This document shows positions 8,209-16,383 of a stretch of DNA of 64,000 nucleotides, piece after piece. This DNA comes from Collinsella aerofaciens (GTDB taxonomy: Bacteria; Actinomycetota; Coriobacteriia; Coriobacteriales; Coriobacteriaceae): positions 1 through 64,000 of the forward strand of contig NZ_JAQLEM010000009.1 of assembly GCF_028209885.1 (NCBI RefSeq). Direction: 5' to 3'. The position numbers were made by a program, and so were the translations under genes. Position 1 is the stretch's first letter. Each line of letters opens with the position of its first letter. The notes beneath the pieces are model-generated. The model was given only the letters and a program-made list of their open reading frames with translations. It searched no databases and was not told where the DNA came from.

Positions 8209-9513
8209 ATGGAGAAAACTGCAGAGCAGCTGCGCCGCGAGCACGTTGCCCTAGAGGGCGACACCCATGGCAAGAACAAGTGGGCGATTCTGTTTACCGT
8301 GCTCATCATGACGTTTATGGTGTGCCTGGATTCGACCGTCGTGACCGTGGCGTTGCCCGTGATGCAAAAGGAACTGGGCGTGGGCCTCGATCGCATTCAG
8401 CTGGTGAGTTCGGTGTACCTGCTTGCGACATGCGTGGCTATGCTGCCGTTTGGCCGCCTGGGCGACGTGCGCGGCAAGGTGAATGTGTTCCAGCTGGGCG
8501 TCATCGTCTTTACGGTTGGCTCGCTGCTTTGTGGCCTTTCGGCCTCGCTCGAGGTTCTTATTCTGGCACGTATTGTTCAGGGCGTCGGTTGCGCGGCGGC
8601 CATGGCCAACAACATGGGTATCATCACCGAGTCGTTTCCGGCGCGCGAACGCGGTCGTGCTATGGGTATTCTCGCGACCTTCGTGGCCCTCGGCATGATG
8701 TGTGGCCCCGTGCTCGGTGGCATGCTGGTGGCAAGCTTTCCCTGGGAGAGCATCTTTCTCATTAACCTGCCCATTGGCGTCATCTCGTTTATCGTGGGGC
8801 TCTATACGCTGCCGCATGTTAAGCCGGAGGCCGGCGAGCGTCCCATGTCCATGATCGAGGCCGCTCGTCGCTGCTTTGCAAATTCGGCCTTTACCATCAA
8901 CCTTGCCTGCATGCTCATCGTGTTCGTTGGCATTGGCGCATCCGAATTTATTCTGCCGTTCTATTTTCAGGACGCCCATGGCTTTAGCTCCGATATTTCC
9001 GGACTGCTCTTTTTGGCACTGCCGATGGTGAATGCCTTTATCGGCCCGCTTTCGGGAACGGTTTCGGACCGTGTTGGCTGCGAGGGCCCCACGGCGGTCG
9101 GCCTGGGCGTGTACGTGTGCGGTCTCTTTGCGGTAAGCACGCTCGACGAGCACTCTTCTATCCCTGTGATCGTGTGCTGTGCCGCGTTTATGTCGTGCGG
9201 CACGTCGATTTTCCAGAGCCCCAACAACTCGCTGTATATGGGTTCGGCCCCGCGCGAGGCGCTCGGTTTTGCAGGCAGCTTGGGCAGTTTGGCGCGCTAT
9301 GCGGGTATGGCAGTGGGCATTACGGCTGCATCACATATCCTATATGGGCAGATGAGCGTGGCGATGGGCGAGGCTGTGACCAGTATTGTTGCAGGCCGTC
9401 CGGATGTGTTCCTGTTTGGCTTTCGCTCGGTGTTCTACGTGCTCATGGCTGTGGCCGCTGTGGGCTTTGCGCTCGCCATGGTGCGTTTGGTGAGGATGCG
9501 CGCCCGCCATTAG
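8209..9513 (+). CDS. DHA2-family MFS drug/solute exporter
   Basis: A membrane transporter of 434 residues with about 12-14 predicted hydrophobic segments. The DHA2 (EmrB/QacA) signature LDSTVVTVALPVMQKELG lies in the first helix pair, GRLGDVRGK gives the MFS motif A, and GVGCAAAMANNMGIITESFP with GPVLGGML gives motif C. These proteins are proton-driven exporters; the substrate is unknown. Two in-frame ATGs occur; 8209 has the better spacing from AAAGGA. No dedicated regulator is adjacent. Confidence 0.88.
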   Translation: MEKTAEQLRREHVALEGDTHGKNKWAILFTVLIMTFMVCLDSTVVTVALPVMQKELGVGLDRIQLVSSVYLLATCVAMLPFGRLGDVRGKVNVFQLGVIVFTVGSLLCGLSASLEVLILARIVQGVGCAAAMANNMGIITESFPARERGRAMGILATFVALGMMCGPVLGGMLVASFPWESIFLINLPIGVISFIVGLYTLPHVKPEAGERPMSMIEAARRCFANSAFTINLACMLIVFVGIGASEFILPFYFQDAHGFSSDISGLLFLALPMVNAFIGPLSGTVSDRVGCEGPTAVGLGVYVCGLFAVSTLDEHSSIPVIVCCAAFMSCGTSIFQSPNNSLYMGSAPREALGFAGSLGSLARYAGMAVGITAASHILYGQMSVAMGEAVTSIVAGRPDVFLFGFRSVFYVLMAVAAVGFALAMVRLVRMRARH

Positions 9514-9608
9514 CTTGTGGTGGCAGGCTTGCCACGAATCGGGCTTATCTACTGGTCTTGCAGCTTTATGGTGCGATGTGGCTTGTGGGGCGGGCGGGGG
9601 TCGGTCCG

Positions 9609-9617
9609 TGGTAGACT
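9609..9617 (+). promoter_or_regulatory. Candidate extended -10 promoter for xpt
   Basis: TGGTAGACT (extended -10, TGnTAGACT) about 55 bases upstream of the gene. No good -35 and no purine-riboswitch core were found in the leader. Confidence 0.4.
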
Positions 9618-9672
9618 ATCGAACAACGTTTATTAATCGCGCGGTATCGTTGCCGCGAGAAGGGGTTGCGCC

Positions 9673-10251
9673 ATGCAGGAGCTTGAGGATCGTATTCGCC
9701 ATGACGGCATCGTAAAGGCCGGTAACGTCCTTAAGGTTGATGCCTTCCTCAACCACCAGTGCGACGTTGAACTGTTCGACCACATGGGCGCCGAGTGGGC
9801 CCGTCTGTTCGAGGGCGTCGAGATCAACAAGATCCTGACGATCGAGGCTTCGGGCATTGGTATGGCTTGCATCGCAGCTCAGCATTTTGGCGGCGTGCCG
9901 GTGGTCTTTGCCAAGAAGGCCCAGTCCATCAACCTTGACGGCGAGCAGTATGCCACGACCATCTACTCCTTTACCAAGCAGAAGGAGTACCCGGTTATCG
10001 TGGGTAAGCGCTTCCTGTCCGAGGGCGACAAGGTTCTGATCATCGACGACTTTTTGGCCAACGGTTGCGCGCTCGAGGGTCTTATTAAGATCTGCGAGGC
10101 TGCGGGCGCCGAGGTTGCCGGCATTGGCATCGCCGTTGAGAAGGGCTTCCAGGGCGGTGGCGATAAGCTCCGCGAGCGCGGCTTCCGCGTTGAGAGCCTT
10201 GCCCGTATCGCCGAAATGGACTGCGAGAACGGCGAGATCACGTTCGCCTAA
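9673..10251 (+). CDS. xpt: Xanthine phosphoribosyltransferase
   Basis: Salvages xanthine with PRPP to XMP in the cytosol. The 192-residue protein has the type I PRTase PRPP-binding loop [17 protein letters not shown] (about 119-135) and the Xpt-family N-terminus with NHQCDV and ASGIGMA. Its length matches B. subtilis Xpt. A PyrE or Apt assignment is less likely because the flanking motifs are Xpt-like. The ATG follows GAGAAGGGG. A perfect terminator hairpin follows the stop. Confidence 0.9.
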   Translation: MQELEDRIRHDGIVKAGNVLKVDAFLNHQCDVELFDHMGAEWARLFEGVEINKILTIEASGIGMACIAAQHFGGVPVVFAKKAQSINLDGEQYATTIYSFTKQKEYPVIVGKRFLSEGDKVLIIDDFLANGCALEGLIKICEAAGAEVAGIGIAVEKGFQGGGDKLRERGFRVESLARIAEMDCENGEITFA

Positions 10252-10279
10252 GCGTGCAACACAAGCGATTGGTATGCGA

Positions 10280-10315
10280 TGTGACAAAGGGACTGTCCCT
10301 TTGTCACATTTTTTG
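10280..10315 (+). terminator. Perfect 14-bp hairpin with T-tract
   Basis: TGTGACAAAGGGAC (10280-10293), one base, then its exact complement (10295-10308), followed by a run of T. It would terminate xpt. A 1-nt spacer means the top pairs open in RNA; as DNA it is an almost perfect palindrome. Confidence 0.8.
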
Positions 10316-10334
10316 TATGAGGGGAGGTGTTGAT

Positions 10335-10715
10335 ATGGATGAGAACAAGATGGGATGGCGCGAGTATGCGCGCTATGCCGAGATGTCGGTCGAGGAGTTG
10401 GCACGCGATTGCGAGGTGCAGGTGTTTCGTGCGACGGGTCCGGGCGGACAGGGTGTGAACACGACGGACTCGGCGGTGCGCATGAAACATATCCCTTCGG
10501 GGATTGTCGTGACGGCGCGCGAGAGCCGCAGTCAGTTCCAGAACCGTAGTAGCTGCCTGCGTAAGCTGCGCGCTGAGCTTGAGCGTCGCGGGCGTCCACC
10601 GCGCCGACGCGTAAAGACCAAGGTGCCTCAGCGATCGCGCCAGCGCAGGCTCAACGACAAGCACTTCAACGCCATTAAAAAGGCCAACCGTCGCAAGCCA
10701 GGCGGGGAGGAATGA
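10335..10715 (+). CDS. GGQ-domain peptide chain release factor-like protein
   Basis: A 126-residue protein with the class-I release factor catalytic domain: [20 protein letters not shown] (Gly-Gly-Gln at 37-39), which hydrolyses peptidyl-tRNA on the ribosome. It lacks codon-recognition domains and has a very basic C-terminus ([25 protein letters not shown]) like ArfB/YaeJ or the mitochondrial ICT1/C12orf65 group. A ribosome-rescue role is inferred. The ATG follows GGGGAGG. It ends 11 bases before palindrome copy 2. Confidence 0.8.
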   Translation: MDENKMGWREYARYAEMSVEELARDCEVQVFRATGPGGQGVNTTDSAVRMKHIPSGIVVTARESRSQFQNRSSCLRKLRAELERRGRPPRRRVKTKVPQRSRQRRLNDKHFNAIKKANRRKPGGEE

Positions 10716-10726
10716 TCTTCTCAATA

Positions 10727-10793
10727 AGTTGCGGTGAAATAGAGACTGATTTGCGGCTTTAGCTGCATAAACAGTCCCTATTTCACCGCAACT
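10727..10793. repeat. 67-bp palindromic repeat, copy 2
   Basis: Arms 10727-10747 and 10773-10793 match over 21 bp with one A.C mismatch, and the stem continues outward into TA/TA and AA/TT. The centre is 25 nt. It lies between two convergent genes. Left arm: AGTTGCGGTGAAATAGAG. Confidence 0.9.
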
Positions 10794-10802
10794 TAGGTGG
10801 GG

Positions 10803-11765
10803 TTAGCGGGTTGGGTGCCAGACCTCGAGAACGGCGGGAAGAATGTCCACCTCGATGCGCGAGGCGACGACGGGCTCGCCGTCGGCCTGAATGGGGTAGT
10901 CGGGCTCCTCGAACGTGAGCTCGGCATGACGGCAACGACGCATGCGAACCGGCGGCAGCTTAGTATGGTGGCCGTCCTTGGCCGAAAGGAACATGGGCAG
11001 GGCGACCGCACGGGGGACGGGGCCACAGGCGTAGCAAACGTCGAGCATGCCGTCGCACGGGTCGGCGTCGGGACAGATGCGATAGCCCGAACCATAGGTG
11101 GGCCCCAGCTGGATGGCCATGATAATCGCGCGCACGCGCTCGGCTGGCACGCCATCAAAGCTGATGGTCATAGGGTAGTTGCGGTAGCGCAGACCAAACT
11201 GCTCAAGTCCCGATAGGGTGTAGAGCGGAGCGCCGGCGAGGCCCGTCTTTTTGCGCAGCTCGGTGGTGCCAAGGCCGATGGCGGCATCGATGCCGACCGA
11301 AAGCGTCTGGTCGTAGTACTCAACGGAAGCCTCGCCGCTACCGCTCGCAGGGCTCCATGAGCGAATCCGCCCGATATCCTGACGCTGCAGCTCGCAGGTG
11401 AGCAGCGCGCCAAAATCCTTGCCGGAGAAATCATCGATACCGAGCGTTTGGGCAAAATCGTTGCCGGAGCCCACGGGCAGGACGGCAAGGGCGGGCCGGA
11501 CCGCCTCATCCTGCGTCATAAGCCCGTTGACGACCTCGTGGATCACGCCATCGCCGCCGAGTGCGATAACGGTGCGATAGTCCGTTGCCTGGGCGGCCAG
11601 TTCCTTGGCGTGTCCCATGCGCTCGGTTAGCACCAGGTCAAACTGGGATGCGCGCGCGGTCATGTCCAAAAAGCGTTGCAGGCGCTCGGCAACTTCGCGC
11701 GCGGCGCCCGACTGGGCGGCTGGGTTGGCGATGATGAGCGTGCGACCAAAATCAGTTGCGTGCAT
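10803..11765 (-). CDS. Diacylglycerol/lipid kinase family protein (YegS/DagK-like)
   Basis: A 320-residue soluble lipid kinase of the DAGK catalytic family. It has NPAAQSG near residue 14, the nucleotide loop IALGGDGVIHEVVNGL (67-82) and LPVGSGNDFAQTLG. Family members phosphorylate diacylglycerol or related lipids at the membrane surface. I start at the ATG at 11763-11765, which follows CGGGAG; 24 further codons upstream are open but lack conservation features. It is convergent with the release factor-like gene and co-directional with the chloride channel upstream. Confidence 0.88.
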   Translation of the reverse strand: MHATDFGRTLIIANPAAQSGAAREVAERLQRFLDMTARASQFDLVLTERMGHAKELAAQATDYRTVIALGGDGVIHEVVNGLMTQDEAVRPALAVLPVGSGNDFAQTLGIDDFSGKDFGALLTCELQRQDIGRIRSWSPASGSGEASVEYYDQTLSVGIDAAIGLGTTELRKKTGLAGAPLYTLSGLEQFGLRYRNYPMTISFDGVPAERVRAIIMAIQLGPTYGSGYRICPDADPCDGMLDVCYACGPVPRAVALPMFLSAKDGHHTKLPPVRMRRCRHAELTFEEPDYPIQADGEPVVASRIEVDILPAVLEVWHPTR

Positions 11766-11851
11766 GGGGCGACTCCCGGCGTGTGACATGACAGTGCGGT
11801 CGCGCTCAGGTCGAATTGCCCCCGATTGTGGCTGCACGGCGATTATTACAT

Positions 11852-13273
11852 CTACTCTATCAGGTCGTTGTGGCGCTCGATAGCATCCGCTACCGTACCG
11901 CCCTCATCCACAATAAGCGAACGGCGCTTGGGTGAGATGATGCGCTGGGCGGGGTACACGCCGCGGTGACCGGCGGTTAGGTAGCTGATAAAGGCCACGA
12001 TGACAAAGAACCCGGCTGCCGTGCCGTGGAACAGGTCGATGGCCATCATACAGGTGGTGATGGGCACGTTAAGGCCGGCGCAGAACACACCGAGCATGCC
12101 CAGCGCTGCCAGAAAGCTGGGATCGATTCCGACGAGGCAACCGATCCAGCCGCCGAGCGCCGCACCGATGCCAAACAGGGGCGTGACCTCGCCGCCTTGG
12201 AAGCCCGCGCCCAGGGTAAGCGCTGTGACGACCAATTTGATGACTGCGTCCGCCAGGGTGGTGTTGCCGGCAAATCCGGCGCCGGAAAGCCATGTGGAAA
12301 GGCCGGCGTAGTCCCAGGCGTCGAGGAGGGCATACGCGGCCAAAACCACGAGTGCGCCTATAAGTGCGCGAACGAGGTAATTGGTGATAAAGCGACCGTA
12401 CAGGCTCTTGACGGTTCGAACCGACCACGCAAAGAGGCGTGCCGTCAGACCGAAGATGATGGCGCTGATAACAACGATGACGACCGTTTTGGGCGTCATG
12501 GTGGGAACGCTGGCGATGACATTCGCTTCGTACTCGGTACCCAGGGCGATTGATGTAAAGTAGCCGGTAAACGAGGCGACCAGGCAGTAAATGCCCGCGG
12601 TGTAGTCAATCTTGCCGATAAAGCACATCTCCATGCCAAAGAAAGCTCCGGCAAGGGGCGAACCGAATACGGCACCAAAGGCCGACGAGATGCCCGCGAG
12701 CATGAGGTCGTGGTGGTCATGCTTTTTGAGGTGGGCGAGGCTCGAGATGTTGCTGGCGATGGTGCCGCCGATCTGCACTGCGGCCCCCTCGCGACCGGCC
12801 GATCCGCCCGTTAGGTGTGTGAGCGTGGAGCACACAAACGTGAGGACGGCCATGCGCATATGGATGAGGCGTGTGCCCAGAGCGGAGTCGATGACCAGGT
12901 TGTTGCCACGCTTTGCGGCGAGACCGTGGTTCTTGTAGACCCATGCGGTGGCCATGCCCACAACGGGAAGCAGCGCGTAAATCCACGCATGGTGCTCGCG
13001 ATAGTCGGTCGCGATATTCAGCGAGGCCAAAAACGCCCAAGCGGCAACGCCCATGGCGAGCGAGACGATGACGACGAGTGCGAGCAACTTGGCGCTCGCG
13101 AGTAGGTTGCGGGCGTTGCGGCGCGTGTCGGCAGCCAAGAGATGTTCAGAGCGGGTGAGCTGATGCCTGCCTGCCGTGATGACGTCGTTCAGGGAATAAA
13201 AACCGCCTTCGTCGAGCGGCTGGGAATGATCCTGCGCTTCGTTTGCGCTTTCGGGTTTGTCGTTATGAGCCAT
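11852..13273 (-). CDS. ClC-family chloride channel/antiporter
   Basis: A 473-residue membrane protein with about 10-12 hydrophobic segments. ClC signatures are visible: GSAGREGAAVQIGG (selectivity filter with the gating glutamate), GSPLAGAFFGMEM and GAGFQGGEVTPLFGIGAALG. ClC proteins move chloride or fluoride, often in exchange for protons. The hydrophilic N-terminus of about 60 residues precedes the first helix. The ATG at 13271-13273 follows AGAGGAACGT. A TATAAT on the minus strand (13303-13308) is a likely -10. Confidence 0.9.
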   Translation of the reverse strand: MAHNDKPESANEAQDHSQPLDEGGFYSLNDVITAGRHQLTRSEHLLAADTRRNARNLLASAKLLALVVIVSLAMGVAAWAFLASLNIATDYREHHAWIYALLPVVGMATAWVYKNHGLAAKRGNNLVIDSALGTRLIHMRMAVLTFVCSTLTHLTGGSAGREGAAVQIGGTIASNISSLAHLKKHDHHDLMLAGISSAFGAVFGSPLAGAFFGMEMCFIGKIDYTAGIYCLVASFTGYFTSIALGTEYEANVIASVPTMTPKTVVIVVISAIIFGLTARLFAWSVRTVKSLYGRFITNYLVRALIGALVVLAAYALLDAWDYAGLSTWLSGAGFAGNTTLADAVIKLVVTALTLGAGFQGGEVTPLFGIGAALGGWIGCLVGIDPSFLAALGMLGVFCAGLNVPITTCMMAIDLFHGTAAGFFVIVAFISYLTAGHRGVYPAQRIISPKRRSLIVDEGGTVADAIERHNDLIE

Positions 13274-13302
13274 ACGTTCCTCTTTTAGGTTGCAACGCAA
13301 GC

Positions 13303-13308
13303 ATTATA
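13303..13308 (-). promoter_or_regulatory. Candidate -10 for the ClC gene
   Basis: TATAAT on the minus strand, 30 bases upstream of the ClC start; no strong -35. On the opposite strand TATACT (13421-13426) is a possible -10 for moeA. Confidence 0.4.
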
Positions 13309-13483
13309 AAACGCGGTAAACGCGACGAGCCGGTGGGTTGGTTTCCATTCTGTTTCGCGGCCTGCAACCGACAGGTGTATTTGCGGGTACAGGCCGAGTC
13401 GCGGTCGTGCGTCGGGGGATTATACTGAGACAAGCATAAAGAATCGGCGCCCCTGTTGTGCGCCGTGGCATTAAGAGGTGCAT

Positions 13484-14746
13484 ATGGCAGAGAAACTCAT
13501 TCCGCTGGAGGACGCGCAGTCGATTGTTCTGTCGCACGTTGCTCCGACCGATCTCGTCGAGATTCCCGTGTGGCAGGCCGCCGGTCTTCCCTTGGCTGAG
13601 GACGCGGTGGCCGATATCGACATCTCGCCGTTTGCCAACAGTGCCATGGACGGGTATGCCGTGCGCGCAGCCGATCTTGCTGCGGCCGCCGGTGACACTC
13701 CGGTGACGCTCTCCGTCGTAGGACACGAGGCCGCGGGCCATGTCTTTGAGGGCACAATCGGCACGGGCGAGACCGTCCGCATCATGACGGGCGCGCCGGT
13801 GCCCGAAGGTGCCGATGCCGTGGTGAAGTACGAGATCGTCGACGTACTCGATGGCGACGGCAACGAGGGCTTGCACGTTCGCTTCTCGGCGCCTGCCAAG
13901 GTAGGGGAGAACGTTCGCTCTGCCGCCGAGGAGGCCCATGCCGGCGATGTTGTGATGCACACCGGCGAGGTCGTGGCTCCGGCGGGCGCCGGCTTGCTGG
14001 CGAGCGCCGGGTATGCGAGCGTGAAGGTGCATGCCGCTCCGCGCGTGGGCATTATCTCGCTAGGGACGGAATTGGTCGCACCGAGGAACGTGCCGGCGCG
14101 TGGGCAGATTCGCGACTCCAACTCGTCGGCGTTGATGGCCGAAGCGCTCGATGCCGGCGCCGAGCCCGTGTTCTACGGCATTGCGCCCGATGATGAGCAG
14201 GCGATTGCCGAGCTGGTGCATCGTGCCGTGCAGGAGTGCGATTTTGTCATTACGAGCGGTGGCGCCTCAGCGGGCGATTACGATTTCGTGACGGCGCTCG
14301 TCTGGCGCGAGGGCGAGGTGCTGTTCGATCGCATCTCGATGCGTCCGGGCAAGGCCATCACGTTTGGCGTGCTCGGGGGCAAGCCCTACCTAGGGCTTTC
14401 AGGCAATCCGGCCGCGGCGTATGTGGGCTTTGAGATGCTCGCCCGTCCGGCGATTCGCAAGATGCGCGGCTTTGCCGAGGGCGTGCGTCCCGTGCAGCAG
14501 GCGACGCTCACGCACGGCGTGAAAAAGCGCCAGGACCGACGCTTCTTCGATCGCGCCACGGTTTTGCGCGACCCCGAGACCAGTGAGCTGTTGGTGACCG
14601 AGGCCAAGACGCAGAATTCGGCGCTGCTCGGCACGATGCAGCGGTCCAACTGCCTGCTGCGTATTGACGAAGGACCGTGCGAGCTCAAGGCGGGCGACGT
14701 CGTGGATGTCGTGCGTGTCGACCTGCCCGAGGGCACGGTGTTGTAG
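13484..14746 (+). CDS. moeA: Molybdopterin molybdenumtransferase
   Basis: Inserts molybdate into adenylylated molybdopterin to complete Moco. The 420-residue protein has all MoeA parts: the N-terminal domain with DISPFANSAMDGYAVR, the MPT-binding central domain with SLGTELVAP and SGGASAGDYDFV, KPYLGLSGNPAAA, and a C-terminal beta domain. A GTG lies 6 bases upstream, but the ATG at 13484 has AAGAGG at ideal distance. It precedes a MoaB/Mog gene by 10 bases, so the two form an operon. Confidence 0.95.
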   Translation: MAEKLIPLEDAQSIVLSHVAPTDLVEIPVWQAAGLPLAEDAVADIDISPFANSAMDGYAVRAADLAAAAGDTPVTLSVVGHEAAGHVFEGTIGTGETVRIMTGAPVPEGADAVVKYEIVDVLDGDGNEGLHVRFSAPAKVGENVRSAAEEAHAGDVVMHTGEVVAPAGAGLLASAGYASVKVHAAPRVGIISLGTELVAPRNVPARGQIRDSNSSALMAEALDAGAEPVFYGIAPDDEQAIAELVHRAVQECDFVITSGGASAGDYDFVTALVWREGEVLFDRISMRPGKAITFGVLGGKPYLGLSGNPAAAYVGFEMLARPAIRKMRGFAEGVRPVQQATLTHGVKKRQDRRFFDRATVLRDPETSELLVTEAKTQNSALLGTMQRSNCLLRIDEGPCELKAGDVVDVVRVDLPEGTVL

Positions 14747-14756
14747 GAGGAAGACT

Positions 14757-15236
14757 ATGGAGTTGAAGATTTCGATCGTGACGTGCTCGGATACGCGCGA
14801 TCTTGCTCAGGACGAGGCTGGAGCCGCACTCGAGGAACTTATCGAGGCGCAGGGCTGGACGGTCGTCTCACATGTGGTCGTGCGCGACGACGCCAGCGAG
14901 ATCGGTGATGCCATTGTGGAAGCTGCCGATGAGTGCCACGCCAATGTCGTGCTCACCTGTGGCGGCACGGGACTTTCGATGCGCGACGTGACGCCCGAGG
15001 CGACGCGTGCCGTCTGCGACCGCGATGTGCCGGGTATTGCAGAGGCAATCCGTGCGTACTCCATGACCAAGACGCGCCGCGCTATGCTCTCGCGCGCCGT
15101 GTGCATGCAGCGTGGGCATACGCTTGTCATCAACTTTCCGGGATCCACGAAAGCGGCCCGCGAAAGCTGGGAGGCCGTGAGCGATCAGCTGGAGCATGCG
15201 GCCCAAATGACGGCGGGCGGCGGACATACCAAATAA
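14757..15236 (+). CDS. MoaB/MogA-type molybdopterin adenylyltransferase
   Basis: 159 residues of the MoCF-binding fold. It carries VLTCGGTGLSMRDVTPEA, the molybdopterin-binding signature, and SRAVCMQRGHTLVINFPGSTKAARESW near the C-terminus. It would adenylylate molybdopterin before MoeA acts. MogA and MoaB cannot be separated with confidence from motifs alone. The ATG follows GGAGGAA; the gene is 10 bases downstream of moeA. Confidence 0.88.
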   Translation: MELKISIVTCSDTRDLAQDEAGAALEELIEAQGWTVVSHVVVRDDASEIGDAIVEAADECHANVVLTCGGTGLSMRDVTPEATRAVCDRDVPGIAEAIRAYSMTKTRRAMLSRAVCMQRGHTLVINFPGSTKAARESWEAVSDQLEHAAQMTAGGGHTK

Positions 15237-15327
15237 GCGGTTTACCTGCGGCGGGGCGACCTGAACGGCTGCTCCGCCTTTGTTTTCCGCCGAAGCGACG
15301 CCGAGGTGCACGGCAACTCGAAACTAT

Positions 15328-15379
15328 ATTCTCTAGCGAGAATAATTTCTCATTATCATTATTCGCGCGGAAGTATAAT
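15328..15379 (+). promoter_or_regulatory. modA promoter region with AT-rich inverted repeats
   Basis: ATTCTC-tagc-GAGAAT (15328-15343) is a 6-bp inverted repeat, followed by AATAATTTCTCATTATCATT and a TATAAT (15374-15379), which is a good -10, 61 bases before modA. The AT-rich repeats resemble operators of metal regulators (Fur/DtxR or ModE types); which one cannot be told. No Moco-riboswitch core was recognised. Confidence 0.5.
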
Positions 15380-15439
15380 CTAGTAACAGAATAAAGCCTG
15401 CGGCGGGGTGCCCGGGCATAGCGTTCGAAAGGGTTGAAT

Positions 15440-16315
15440 ATGTTCGATATGGTTTCACGCCGCGGTTTTGTCTCGCTTTCTGCTGCCGCTGCCGCCAGCT
15501 TTGGACTTGCTGGCTGCTCGGGCAACAAGACGTCCGAGCCCGCTGGTTCCGATGCCGGCTTCGCCAAGTCTTCCTCTGAGAAGAAAGCTGTCGAGCTGCA
15601 GGTCTTTGCCGCAAATTCGCTCGAGAAGGCCCTGCCCGAGGTCCAGAAGCTCTACACCGACCAGACCGGCACCACCTTCGCCGACACGCAGTTCAAAGCG
15701 TCTGGCGACCTTGTCGAGCAGATGCGCGCCGGTGCCGCCGTCGACGTGCTCATCACGGCCTCCAAGGGCACCATGGACGACGCCGAAGCCGCCGAGCTCG
15801 TCGATGCCGACACGCGTGAGGACATGTTCGTCAACGACCTCGTGATCATTCGCGCCGAGGGCTCCGATACTAAGGTCGAGGCCATCGCCGACGTCGCGAA
15901 TCTGGACGGTAAGATTGCCATCGGCGACGCCAAGACCGTCCCCGCCGGCAAGTACGCCAACCAGGCGCTGGCTTCCGTGGGCCTCTATACCGGTACCGAG
16001 GGCGACGACGGCGAGTACGCGCCCGAGCTCGCCGACAAGGTAGCCCTGGCCGACAAGGTCGGCACCGCTGCGTCTTACGTCTCTACAGGCGACTGCGTGG
16101 CGGGTTTTGTCTACAGCTCCGACATCTTCCGCTACGACGGCATCGAGGAGGCCTTCGTGTGCCCCGAGGACTCGCACAAGCCCATCGTGTATCCCGGTGC
16201 TGTCGCCGAGAGCTCCGAGCACGCCGACGAGGCCAAGGCGTTCATCGACTTCTGCCTGACCAACAAGAAGGCCCAGAAGATTTGGGCCAAGTACGGCTTT
16301 GAGCTTTCCGAGTAG
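15440..16315 (+). CDS. modA: Molybdate ABC transporter, substrate-binding lipoprotein
   Basis: Captures molybdate (or tungstate) outside the membrane for ModBC. The 291-residue protein starts with SRRGFVSLSAAAAASFGLAGC, a signal with twin arginines (7-8) and a lipobox whose Cys26 would be lipidated. The mature part has the ModA pattern VFAANSLEKALPEV, FKASGDLVEQMRAGAAVDVLITAS and PAGKYANQAL. The ATG at 15440 follows AAAGGG by six bases; a TTG six bases upstream is less well spaced. It is followed by modB and modC. Confidence 0.92.
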   Translation: MFDMVSRRGFVSLSAAAAASFGLAGCSGNKTSEPAGSDAGFAKSSSEKKAVELQVFAANSLEKALPEVQKLYTDQTGTTFADTQFKASGDLVEQMRAGAAVDVLITASKGTMDDAEAAELVDADTREDMFVNDLVIIRAEGSDTKVEAIADVANLDGKIAIGDAKTVPAGKYANQALASVGLYTGTEGDDGEYAPELADKVALADKVGTAASYVSTGDCVAGFVYSSDIFRYDGIEEAFVCPEDSHKPIVYPGAVAESSEHADEAKAFIDFCLTNKKAQKIWAKYGFELSE

Positions 16316-16383
16316 TGCGGCTTGGCGCGATAATTCCATCGTTTTGTTTTTCACTCCGTCCTTGTATTCGCTTGGAGCTTTTC

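Noticed and set aside
9514..9672. Purine riboswitch upstream of xpt
   Set aside because: The conserved loop and junction bases of the purine aptamer were not seen.
13309..15439. Moco riboswitch upstream of moeA or modA
   Set aside because: No recognisable Moco-RNA core in either leader; the modA leader has operator-like repeats instead.
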